From: Hypomyces perniciosus | Taxonomy: Eukaryota; Ascomycota; Sordariomycetes; Hypocreales; Hypocreaceae | Direction: 5' to 3' | Assembly (NCBI GenBank): GCA_008477525.1 | Contig: SPDT01000004.1 | Coordinates: 3,472,001-3,536,000 of the forward strand | DNA: 64,000 nucleotides | Part shown: one piece after another, positions 34,991 through 45,596 of the stretch | Layout of the letters: each line of letters starts with the position of its first letter | Numbering within the stretch: position 1 is the stretch's first letter | Translations under genes and position numbers: made by a program | Notes under the pieces: model-generated | Database searches by the model: none | Seen by the model: only the letters and a program-made list of their open reading frames with translations | Told to the model about the DNA's origin: nothing

Positions 34991-35689
34991 GGAACGTTGA
35001 GCCCGTTGATTCGTTCATCATTGTTGGAGCCGTCGACCCCCAAATCATGTTAGCCGCTGTGATTTTGCGACCATCAGGCCATTCCAGGAATCCATGTCTT
35101 TGTGGTCCATTAGATGACTATCGATGATTTCCCTTTTGTACATCGGATGGATAGTCGGCTTTGGCAATCTCCTGGTTATTGATGGCCCTCAAGTATAAAA
35201 CTTGGCCGTTGATAGAAACATTAGCAGGGCTAGTGTTCAGTGCAGTACTATACTAACCGTTGCAATAATCGTTCAAATCATGGCTTTGGCTTGCGCAAAC
35301 GGACAGGACTGTCGTGGTCTAGGCCCTGGTTCATGCTCAATTGGCAGCGCCTGTTCTCTGTGCTTCGCATGGAGGTTGAAGTTTGGAAAACACACAGCGC
35401 GGTTCTTGCCGGGAATATAATGACCCTCAGAGAGCGTAATTGGATATAGCGCTTGGAGATTTGCGTCTTATCTTCGTGGTAAAAGCAAATGAGAAACTGG
35501 AAAGCATGGCTTTTGACGCCGCTGACGGGGTGCGCCATCGACAACCCATACTACTACGCTCATTCCGTCATTGGGTCAGGATATCTATAGCGTAAATCCG
35601 TCAATCATTGGAAGAGATAGGCTATCATCGTTACTTTAGATCTATTGAATTAAGCTAATATATTGGGTGCTTACCTGCGAATGACAAAA
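34991..35689. other. Gene-poor stretch between two pseudogenes
   Basis: Short frames on both strands, none with a domain I can name. On the minus strand around 35455-35285 a readable stretch starts YIPGKNRAVCFPNF; it could be more of a decayed gene. No tandem repeats seen. Confidence 0.4.
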
Positions 35690-37221
35690 GTGTGGACCCT
35701 CACCCTGAGGCTAGATTTCACCACTGACATTACCCTTATGACTGTAGTACTAGTATAAAGTTCCCTATCACTCTAGTAAATACTTTCATACAAACCTTCC
35801 TATACCTTTCTAGTGACTCTTATCAGGAAGGAGGCATTATCTTGGCTACATGCTTCTCAGCTTTTCAGGCCGTCATGAGCCAGATCTACTCGGGGAGTTA
35901 ATGCGTGGGCTTCAATAGTCTTCATACCTGACATAAACTGGCCCTTCGTCTAGTTCAAACCAACTTCAGTCACTATATCCGGTACTTTTATCGTCCTCAT
36001 TGCCTACTTTATCAGCAAAGCATAGGCCGCCTTTCTTCCCCGTGGTGACCGATACGAGGCTCGATGGAGGGCGCAAGGTGGCCAGGGCAAACCTCCTCGA
36101 TGGATCTCGCTCATCTCCTTTCTCAACCCTGGGCCTTAGAATCTAAAAGAGCACGCAGTATGCGCCATTACTGCTACGTCCGCCTCCAACGCTGCCGCTA
36201 GCATTACCGTGTTCGCGGCACAAGACCTCTTCTACGACCTGCCTTTAAGCACCACTACTGTTATCTTGAGTACCATCTCGATTGGGTTGTTTGGCTACGG
36301 CATCTGCGGTGTCTTGCGTCCCATTGCTATCTGGCACGTCGATACAGTTTACTGGGGCTTTCTTCCCACAGTCAAAACTCTTCAAGGACTCCATTAGCAA
36401 GACTTCAAGAGCTCCAAGCCTCTCCGATTCTTCTTGTACAGTTTTGTGGGCATGTTTGTCTACGAGTTCTTCCCTGCCTATATCTTCCCATAGCTCAACT
36501 CTGACTCCATCCCCTGCCTAGCCGCAATGCATACTACTGGTAATAAAGCAGCTATACTCACAAGTCTCTTTGGCGGGGCTACCAACAATAAAGGACTGGG
36601 GCTTTTTAGTCTGTCTTTTAACTGGCAATATGTAAGCCAGTGTTCCTGTATCAAAGCAACGACACTGACTGAACTAACCTCTTGCAGATCACTTCTTACA
36701 ACACCTCTCTTCCTCTCAAGCTGCAAGTCCATGCGGCCGTGGGCTATCTTATCTGCTTTGCCGCGATGCTCGGCATCTACTACACCAATTCCTGGGATGC
36801 AAAGTCGCAGCCATTCATGTCGACGCGGCTTCGATCAGAGGGCGGCTCAAAGTACCCCATCGCCAAAGTCTTCACGGGTGGTGTGCTCAACAAGGACGCT
36901 CTGGCCCGTTATAGTATTCCCAGACTCACTGGGAGTTTCGCGTACGCAATGTTCATGGCGAATGCTGCCGTAAGTACCCAAGTCTAGTACACATAAATCA
37001 CCGATCTCGTCAAGGACTAAGCATCTTCTAGATTGGCGCCCCGATTGCCCACTGCTTCCTCTTTTGGGGTGGCGACGTCATCAAGGCGTACAAGAGCGCA
37101 AGAGATGGGAGATATAACGATCGTCATCACGCGCACATAGCCAAGCATTACAAGGAAGCGCCATGGTAGTGGTACATAGCCATACTTGTCATCAGTTTCG
37201 TTCTTGGCCTCGTCGTGGTAC
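35690..37221 (+). pseudogene. OPT-family oligopeptide transporter, broken and 3'-truncated
   Basis: Oligopeptide transporter family (proton-coupled uptake of small peptides across the plasma membrane). The frame gives FLNPGP-stop-NLKEHAVCAI, FAAQDLFYDLPLSTTTVILS, YGICGVLRPIAIWHVD, LFGGATNNKGLGLFSLSFN, SKYPIAKVFTGGVL, FLFWGGDVIKAYKSAR and HYKEAPW-stop-WYIAIL. Two introns are well formed: 36632-36687 (GTAAGC...TTGCAG) and 36970-37031 (GTAAGT...TTCTAG), both phase 0. In-frame stops at 36137, 36395, 36491 and 37167 fall at probable Trp codons (TGG to TAG); the part before 36000 has several more. Homology ends abruptly after LGLVVV at about 37221, where a PHO4 fragment in the other orientation begins; roughly the last third of the transporter is missing. 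Confidence 0.85.
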
Positions 37222-37223
37222 AG

Positions 37224-37827
37224 GTTAGCTTCGGAGCATCACGATATATTTGGTGGCCAGGAAGAGAATGGAGGCGAAGACTGCTGAAAGAGCAGGGGCA
37301 ATAACCCAGGCGAGGAAGACAGAGACGACGCCAGAGCTGATATCACCTTTACTGAAGTTGGCCCATACAATACCCTCAGTGCTAACAAGGGCAATACCCA
37401 TGCCAATAACGCCTCCCATGATAGAGTGGGTAGTCGAAACTGTCAGGCCAGCTTTTATGCAAAAGCTGAGCCAAACAGAAGAACCCACAATAGCACACAT
37501 TATACCGAGCATTAGAAGGGCCGGATTATCCTGGAACTGCTTTACGTTGACGACCTTAGTACGAATAGTATCGGCAACACGGTTACCGACGCTAACTGCT
37601 CCAACAAATTCAAGGATAGAACCAAGCACCATAGCCTGCAAATAGGTTATGGATCTCGAAGAGACCGATGTGGTCCATGAATTGGCCACATCGTTGGCAC
37701 CTATGCAGAATATTAGCCTAATACGGCTAGATTAAACGAGACTGGAACACCAACCAATGTTCCAAGCATCGAGGAATGCAAAGATAGTGCCGATGGCTAA
37801 AATATAGTCGAATTCGTGAAGTGGCAT
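37224..37827 (-). pseudogene. PHO4/Pho89-type phosphate permease, N-terminal fragment
   Basis: N-terminal part of a PiT-family (SLC20) sodium/phosphate symporter such as Neurospora PHO-4. Exon 1 (37827-37755) begins MPLHEFDYILAIGTIFAFLD; a 54-bp intron 37754-37701 (GTTGGT...CATAG, branch GGCTAAT) splits a Gly codon; exon 2 (37700 to about 37227) contains the family signature GANDVANSW, then SSRSITYLQAMVLGSILEF, STTHSIMGGVIGMGIALV and SVFLAWVIAPALSAVFAS. About 178 codons are open with no premature stop before the break, unlike the neighbouring OPT relic. Homology stops at TKYIVMLR, about 37230, and TAA/TGA-containing foreign sequence follows, so about two thirds of the protein is lost. Possibly still transcribed, but a transporter this short should not work. 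Confidence 0.85.
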
Positions 37828-38500
37828 GATGGAAATACCAGCCAACGCCAAAGTGGTTTTATTTCTGGCAGTATTCCTCTCTTTGTCAGTTCGACTACTG
37901 ACCGGGGCGAGGATATGGCAGAGGGGCCAAATCGAGGCGAGGCGAGGGCGAGCTTTATATCACACCCAAAGCCTCTGATCTTTTTCATTCACCTGAATCG
38001 ATCGAAGGTGCTTGGCCTGGCCAAGAAAGAGCTAGGGAAATCTCAGTAAACGGAACAGGGGTTGTTGGTATTTGGCCGAATCTTCATCCACTCAAAAACA
38101 AGATATCTGTCAACCTCAGTAACGGATAGTTCCACATCACGGCACATTCCACAACATGACACATTCCCTCATTCCAACGCACATTCCCTGATTCCCAACT
38201 AGCTTGCAATAACAGCCGGATCCGTAAGTCAATGACGATATCATGACAGCTAGATTTCCTAGATCCGGATGGTCATGATCAATTAGTTAGCAAGTTTTCA
38301 TATATTTAAGCAGCCGCTTTTCCCACCTAACTTGGGATCAGCAAGAGTGTCGAATTCTATCATTTATGCACCTGCCAATGAGCCCTCATACTGTTGATGT
38401 GTGATTGATAATATCTAACTTGCATGCTCTCCTGTAGCTCTTGGCGGCAAATGCTTACATTTAAGCTTTTCCCTTTCACGTTCCCATTGGAATATTACTA
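37828..38500 (-). promoter_or_regulatory. Upstream region of the phosphate permease fragment
   Basis: Looks like a retained promoter: TATA-like ATATAAAG at 37960-37953 on the minus strand, about 130 bp before the ATG, in a GC-rich stretch with GGCGAGGCGAGGGCGAG. I see no clear CACGTG-type phosphate-control site. Farther out, tandem-like CACATTCC repeats occur at about 38137-38187. Confidence 0.4.
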
Positions 38501-39590
38501 TTGGTCGAAATCGTCTCTCATCTTGGCGGTGTATCGTTCTCTAGGTGCTCTGAGTTGGACCTAATTCTGACGCATAGGTGGCAACCTGTCACGTACGGCC
38601 CACTCCTACGGGCTATTAATTATAGCAAACAACTTCGTGCATTCCAATATCAACAAAACGACCTCCAGTTAGCCTACAAGTTACGACCTTATCTCGTCCG
38701 CTGGCGATATATGTGTAGTGGGGTCGAGCTGTGCGCCGTGGAAAATGGCTGGACTTGGCGAGGCTGCCAAGCTCAGGACCCAAAACCAATCACAGCAGAA
38801 ACTCTTGCACGTGTAGATAAATTGGCTCTCAAATCTTGAATTCAGATATAATGTAAAAACTTTTAGATAATGCCGAGAAATAGAATGGAGTCAGATCTCG
38901 AATAAGGTAGCATCGTCAGCGGAAGGCTCGCACATCTCATTTAGGTGGCAATACCTCTTTTGTCCAGCTCGGTGAGCTTGGCAGGGCCAGCGATGGAGGA
39001 ATGAATAAGTGTCTCCGTGGTCCCTTCTCTCGAATTGCTTATAAGAATGGTATGAGCAGCTCTTGGATCAACCGTACCATCATTCCGGGGGATCTGCGAC
39101 GGTGGAGTTGAATGATTCGGCTGATCGACTCGACATTGAGCACAGCGGGTTTCCTGCTCTATATAAATGAGTATATTGTTGATATGAACCCGTCGAAAAA
39201 TTGAAGGCGAAGATGCTGAGGTGGTGCGTGAGTGTGAAGAGAAAGCTCTGCTGGCCGGATCATCGCCTCATTCAAAGTCATCCTGGCATTGGCACGCCAC
39301 GGCGCCGTTGAATAGTGAAAAGTATTACAGGGTATATTTCTATCGTGACTCATGTCAGCATAATGCTTTTCAAGTGACAGTTGGGGGTCGTAGATGAACA
39401 GTTAAGAGATGAAAACGATTGTATGGAGTAAGGCTTAGTTGTAGGTTTTATGTAAGGATCAGGGAGCTACGTACTGTACTTTTTTGTCGCAAAGGAAAAT
39501 GTCTTTAGAGTAGAAAAATGTGGGAAAAGCTTAGCGACTAAGTCGTCTGCATTTAGTTAATATTGCAATGATATCAATAGCCTTGCTGTC
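38501..39590. other. No convincing gene; small relic frames on both strands
   Basis: A plus-strand frame 38501-38839 (112 codons) starts only with TTG and shows no domain. A minus-strand frame from about 39190 to the TAA at 38943-38941 reads ETRCAQCRVDQ early and DGTVDPRAAHTILISNS, TTETLIHSSIAGPAKL later, which looks protein-like but is not a family I can name; it has no obvious ATG. These may be pieces of decayed genes. Confidence 0.35.
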
Positions 39591-39599
39591 AGATTCACA

Positions 39600-39895
39600 G
39601 GAATTCCACCTAGCTACAGTCTTACATGCAGAACCGGCCCGGGTATACTGGTATAGGACCGGCAACGCTGCCGGGACTAGTACCGTCTTATCAGGTATAG
39701 AGATCGCCGGCCATGTTCATCACTAATCCGGGAACAGACTTTTCTAGGTTAGGCCTCTTCGATATAAGAAAGCCGTCACATACACCTCGCCCTACATACT
39801 TGACCAAACTGGGAAGTTTGACGTCCCACACGTCTTCAATCTAGCCATTGTCGCTATAGTCTGCATATGCTATCTGTTCCGCTAATCGAAGAGTC
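39600..39895 (+). pseudogene. Possible membrane-protein C-terminal relic
   Basis: A frame from about 39635 to TAA at about 39886 contains two stops and ends with the hydrophobic segment VFNLAIVAIVCICYLFR, preceded by DQTGKFDVP. This is how the last membrane helix of many permeases looks, and it fits the pattern of transporter fragments in this island, but I cannot assign a family. Confidence 0.3.
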
Positions 39896-39949
39896 AGCCA
39901 CATCAAACTGGTCCTAGTTGCTTAATAGTAGTAGTACACACTAATGCCC

Positions 39950-39978
39950 GTTTGTTTGTTTTGTTTTGTTTTATTATT
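39950..39978. repeat. GTTT/GTTTT microsatellite at the right edge of the island
   Basis: GTTTGTTTGTTTTGTTTT-type run. Just to the right the sequence becomes AT-rich and the LTR-D begins at 40054. Confidence 0.7.
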
Positions 39979-40053
39979 TACATTTATTAAGTAAACTAGT
40001 TATATACATCCCCTATAGGCAATAGGACATTAAGAGCTAGCGGCTTATGCCGC

Positions 40054-40449
40054 TGTGTGACGATCCGGGTTGGTTCTTAACAGTCAAACCGAGGTTTGTG
40101 GGTTTATGTTAACAGAGAGGTCAGGGATAAATACTGCGCAGGGTAATGTAGTTATGATTCTGTAGCACAGGCGGTTCTAGTGAATGTAATTTGTTAACGA
40201 CTGTCTAAGTAACTATACTAAACGATCATAACTTATCTAGTCTTATATATAAAAGAGATATATAAATGAATATACTTAGATCGTTTAGATTATAGTGATC
40301 CTGATAATCTAGGATTACAGTTTTATATCGTGATCCTTTTTATAAGATTGCGCTTGTAGCCGTGATCTGTCGGTGATTAGTCGGAGGCTCCAATATTCTG
40401 CTATAATCCCGTAACTAGGTCTTCGATATAGTCGGGTCGTAATATAATA
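40054..40449 (-). repeat. LTR-D, 3' LTR of the inverted chromovirus (family 2, copy 2)
   Basis: Reverse-oriented partner of 14782-15195. On the minus strand it begins TATTATATTACGACCCGAC after the purine tract GGAGGGGGA and ends GGATCGTCACACA. Chromovirus pol follows at higher coordinates, which makes it the 3' LTR. It marks the sharp right-hand edge of the gene island. Confidence 0.82.
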
Positions 40450-42546
40450 TCCCCCTCCTATTAATCTTATCCTTAAAACCTATTAGTTCCTTGTAAGTTT
40501 TATTTATTATTTTTTTTACTTTTCTTATATTAATACTATAATAGATTATATTATTAAACCTCGCGCTTATAAATCTAATAAGCGTGCTTTACTTGCTTCT
40601 TTAATTCTTTTTAAAGGCAATCCCGCTAATATACCTTGCACTTTTTACTTTTAAAAGAAATTAGTTTATTAGATAATAAATAACTCCTTAACGTATAGTA
40701 AATGTATATATTAAGGCTATTCCTGCAATAATATTCTAGTTGCTTTATTTTATATATTCCTTTTTTTCTTTTTCTCTATATTTTTCTATTAACTTTATCT
40801 AGTTATATATATATTTAAATAATAGAAAAAGCTTAAGCTAGAAAAGGATAAAGTAAGTAAAAAGCTAAAGGGCCTTTACTTTTATCTAGTAGAGCTTTAA
40901 TTGCAGATTATAGTGGCCGCAAGGCAGTTAAACTATATTCAGTATATTAAAAAAAAGGTATATAAGCATTATATTAAACTTTTTAAATAGGGGTTACAGG
41001 GTCTAGACGAGGAAAATAGTATACTGCCCTCTTTATCTATCTAAAAGGCAAAAGTAGTAATTAATCTTTAGTCGCTAAAGGTACCTATTAAAGTAAATTA
41101 GGCTTTTTTAAAATTTAATTTATTATTTAATTGTATTATTTTAATATTTATAATCTTTTTTCCTAGTAAATAATAATATAGGTAAACTATATCTCCTTCT
41201 TTAAACATTAATCCCTTTAATTTATATTTATTAATATACTTCTTTATTCTTTCTCGCGTAAAGTAAAAATATACCTATATTTCTTTATATAACTGCTTTA
41301 TAGTTTCAGCTTTAATTTATACTTTATTGATATATAGGCCTTTCTTTAGCGCTTTATATATATCTAGTATAAAGCTATAGTTAGCGTATATAAAGTTAAA
41401 TCTAGTTAACTCTAAAATATTACTATTATAGGATATTTATACAATTAATAGCTTCTTTATTTAATTGTTTTAGTTAAAGTTAATATAACTTTTTAAATAG
41501 GCTTTAATAATTTAATTAATATATTTTAATAATTTATCTGTCTATAGGTAATATATAGTATTAAGCTTATAAATTACACTTAACTAATTGATAAGTGCTA
41601 GCTAGAATTTAAATATAAAGGTTAATTTTTAGTTAAAAATAATTTTAGCTAGAATAGTATAGTTAACTGCAATAAATTAGAAAAATATATAAGCTAATAT
41701 CTCTATATCTATTACTTTTTTATATAAAAGAAAATAAAAGTATTTAATAAATTAATCTATAATTATTAAAATACTATTATATTTAATTTTTATTTTTAAT
41801 TTAATAGATAATAGTAATTTAATAATAAAGTCTAATAAAATTGACTTTTATAGTTATTCCAGTACTAGCAAAGGTTAAAGTTTACTATATAGTTTATATT
41901 TTAAAGGTTTAACTATTTTATAAATTATATAGCAAAAAATAATATTTTATATAATTTTCTTAAACCCTTAAAACTTAAAATACCTTTATATTTATTCGCA
42001 AATTTTGCAAATACTTTTATATTTATATATTAGGTATTAATAAACTTTTATAACGATATTTTTTTAAAGCTTATTTAAAATTTAAATCTTTTTATTTAAT
42101 TATTAAATTTTTTTATTATTAAACTTTATATTTTCTAAAAATCTATTATTATTTTAAATAATCTAATGCTTTTTAATGCATCAAAGTGTAATATTATTAT
42201 TAAATACTTTATATATAGCTTAAAGTGCTATTTATTAGTAGTGTCTTTTAAAGGTTTACTTTAAAATCTGCCTAGTATATTTAATCTTTCTTTAATTATA
42301 GTCGGCTTATTTACTAAGCGCGTTTGCCTATTTATTTTTAAATCCTTTTTAGTAGATTAAGATATAGTTAAATTTTAAAAGGTATTCTATATAGCAGATC
42401 TGCTTTCTAGAGAGTTATTAAACTATCGCGAAATACACGATATTCTTACAGTTAGTATATACTTTAACTGTATATATTCCTTTTAATAGGTAATATCGCT
42501 ATTCTTTAAATATAAGAATAATAGTAAGGAATTCTTTATTGTATAT
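40450..42546 (-). mobile_element. Ty3/Gypsy chromovirus, family 2 copy 2, 3' part (integrase, RNase H)
   Basis: Reverse complement is collinear with 12340-13700: the zinc-binding start of integrase near 41990-42040, the core to about 41160, and RNase H up to the insertion point of the copia element at 42546. Beyond 41100 toward the LTR the two copies diverge and I cannot see the chromodomain here. The element resumes at 50092 after the copia insertion. Confidence 0.82.
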
Positions 42547-42810
42547 TGTTGGGTTAAGTAGGCCGGGGCCCCACCGCTTGCCGGCGCTAGGGAGCTCTTA
42601 TCTACTTTGTCAGCAGATACAAGCTGATATACATATCGCGTAAGCGATATATCAGACTATGCAGGCGCTGTAAGCGCCTGCATACAGCTTCTTCTTTGTG
42701 TTAGCTATATATATATATAGCGAGGCCACTACGGCATATTCTCTTTCATAGAATCAAGCTTCGTTTCCTATCTCTCTATACTCTATATAGCTGTGCTGCG
42801 CTCCGCTATA
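42547..42810 (+). repeat. 5' LTR-A of copia copy A5
   Basis: 264 bp, TGTTGGGTTAAGTAGGCC...CTCCGCTATA, followed by the putative primer-binding site GTTATAAGCCCAGG. Less AT-converted than the 3' LTR of the same element. Confidence 0.9.
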
Positions 42811-45180
42811 GTTATAAGCCCAGGTAGTAACTATTAGAGTTACTAGAAACTTCTACTTTAATATTATATCTCTCTTTATACCCTTTACCCTTACCTTTAA
42901 GCTACTAAAGCTATTTTCTATAATAAATAATATAAGGGATATTGCTTTTATAAAGCTAGAATTAATAGTCTAGTAGATTAAATAGATTACTATTTTAATT
43001 AACTATATAACTACTGTTAAAGTCTAGAATAGGATTAATCTTAATCTCTTTAATTAACTAAATAACTATTTCCCTGCTATTAAACTATTTACTTTAATGA
43101 AAGTAAAGGAGTATATAATATAAAAGTTTAACTTTAATACTTTTATAGTAGATATCTCTATTTGCTATAATAGTATACTTTAAGAGTATTAGTTTAATAT
43201 TACTTTAAATAAAGAGAAAAGGAAGGCTAGCGATATAATCTTAAATTAAATCTAAAAGACAGTTAACTCTAGTATCTATACTTTAATCTTAGCAGACCTT
43301 AAAGCCGCAGCTTTAGCCTCTACTACTATTAAAGTAGCCTATAATAATAATAAAGACTTTAATATTAAGTTTACTATTTACTAAATTATTAAAAAGCTTA
43401 AAGATTAACTAGCTTTTTATAAAGATATAATATATAAAAAAGTATATTTATTTTATTAATATATATTATATAAAGTAAAGCGCAGGAATATTAGGCTAAA
43501 AGTATAATATACTTATTAGGCGTATATTTATATAAATGCAGTAAAGTATAAGCTTTTAGAGGTTATAGGAATAGCTTTTTAAACAGCTTTTTTTAAAGCT
43601 ATTAAAGTATACTTTACCTTAAACTTTACTGCCTACTATTTATATTATATAAATAGCTTAATTAAAAGCAGTAAAATAAATAAAATCTTCTCTTTTAATT
43701 AATTTAAATAGCTTTTTTTAAATACTTTAAAGAATATAGAGAATTATATTTATAGCTTTTATATAATATTTAATAACTGCTTTAATAATATATTAAGCAG
43801 TAGCAATATACACTTAAAGCCTCCTGTTAATAAAAAGTGCCCTTATAGACCTAAAAGGCATACTTAGCCTTTAAACAATTACAGTAAAGTATATACTACA
43901 CTTACCGGAAAGCCTAATAAGAAAAGGAAATATACTTTTATACTTAAATAGGCTGCAGAGATTCGTGTATACCTATAAAAAGATAAATCATAGGTTACCT
44001 GCAAGAAGCTTAGTAAAAGGGGTATTAACTTTACTGCCTTAATATAAAAAGGAATAGCCTTAACTATTATAGCTGCTTTAATCTCCTTAAACTTAATTAA
44101 TAAGGAAAATACAAGCCCTGCAGTATACTTGATAAATATATTAATATATACTAATATATAGGATATACTTTACTGCCTCTTTTAGAGTACCCTTTTTAAT
44201 ATATATAATACTATTTATTTTATAAATAGCAGGAACTACTTTATTCCTAGCTCCTTTATCCTAAATATAAAAAAGGATTATATTAAAGCAGGAAAAGCTA
44301 ACTATTTAATAATTGGAAAAGGTTATTATCTACTAAAAGATACTCTCTATAATCTATATTAAAAGATAACGCGCTCTATTAAACTTTTAGATATAGCTAT
44401 AGTTAAATGATTTTATATTAATATTATATCTTTATTAAAGCTTTAGAAAGTAGGGATTTAGTTAATAAAGTGCAATAATATACTTTGCACTAGTATAGCT
44501 AGTTTAAATACTATTATAGGGAAAGTAAAGTATAAATATAATCTTTTATTTCTTTAATATAAGCCTTTATTACTTTATATTGCCCTTATCTTTAAATGTA
44601 CTATATTAAATAGTTTAATAGCTTTTTTTATTCTTTTTAACGCAGACTATAGCATTTATATAGTATTAAAAAGTAGGAGAAGACTAATATATAATCCCCT
44701 AGTACTATAATATAACTTTAAATAGCTTTAGCATTTATAATTAGGATATTTAGGCCTAGAAGCGCTTAAAGCGCTTATAAAGAATGCAAGGAATATATAT
44801 ATTAAAGGAATTATATATATAGAGTATAAGGCTTATACTTTTATATATACAAAATAGGTTATCTTTCACAGACTGTCTAATAGACAAGCACCAAGACTAT
44901 TCTTTAAAGTGTACTGCGATCTTTAAGACTATTTTAAAGGCTATAATAGGGATAACTGGCTTTTAGTGCTTAAAGAAGAATATACTGTATAGCTATATAT
45001 GCGCCCTTTATTAAATAAAAAACAGGAAACTGTTTATAGTGCTCTGTTTAACTTTATAAGTATAGTAAAGACGCAATATAATATCTCTGTATACTTCTTT
45101 AGGTAAAATAACGAGAAAGCTGTAATTGCGGTTAAGAGCTTATTACACTTCTAGATCTAGGCTAATATAGAGGGTATTAT

Positions 45181-45596
45181 TTTGTTGGGGGTAACTGACA
45201 TACCCAACACACCAGTATTGTTTCTTGTTAGCTTACCCGAGAAAGGTTAGCTGCTTATTTAAGCAGCTACTAGATTAAGAAAGCACGGGAGTATAAAGAT
45301 ATACAGATAGACCTAGTTTAATAAACAACAACCTTCTTCCCCCTTCAATATATAACCCCACCTATAAAAATACAGTCGCTAAGGCGTATAAAGGTAACCG
45401 TTAATTGCTTTTAGCTGCCGGCATTATGATCAAATGATCCGCAGTATCTTTTTAGCCCCTACATTACTTAATCGCCGCTTCATGGTTCTGTCAGGAGCGC
45501 GGTTCCCGCGCTCGATACCAGTCGTTGTGTGTGGGTGTGTGTGTGTGTTGTGTGTGTGTTTTGGAGTGCCAATTCCCCCTCAACAAATTATCCTAG
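45181..45596 (+). repeat. Solo LTR-B inserted in the copia element, duplication ATTAT
   Basis: 416 bp, TTTGTTGGGGGTAAC...CCCCTCAACAA, with ATTAT at 45176-45180 and 45597-45601. The same position in copia copy A3 (reverse strand, 25056-25060) has a single ATTAT and no insert, which proves the insertion. It includes a GT-rich microsatellite (about 45526-45561). The 72-codon frame 45434-45652 runs across the LTR end and is not a gene. Confidence 0.93.

Noticed and set aside
38501..38839. 112-codon plus-strand ORF
   Set aside because: It begins only with TTG and has no recognisable domain; more likely part of a decayed sequence.
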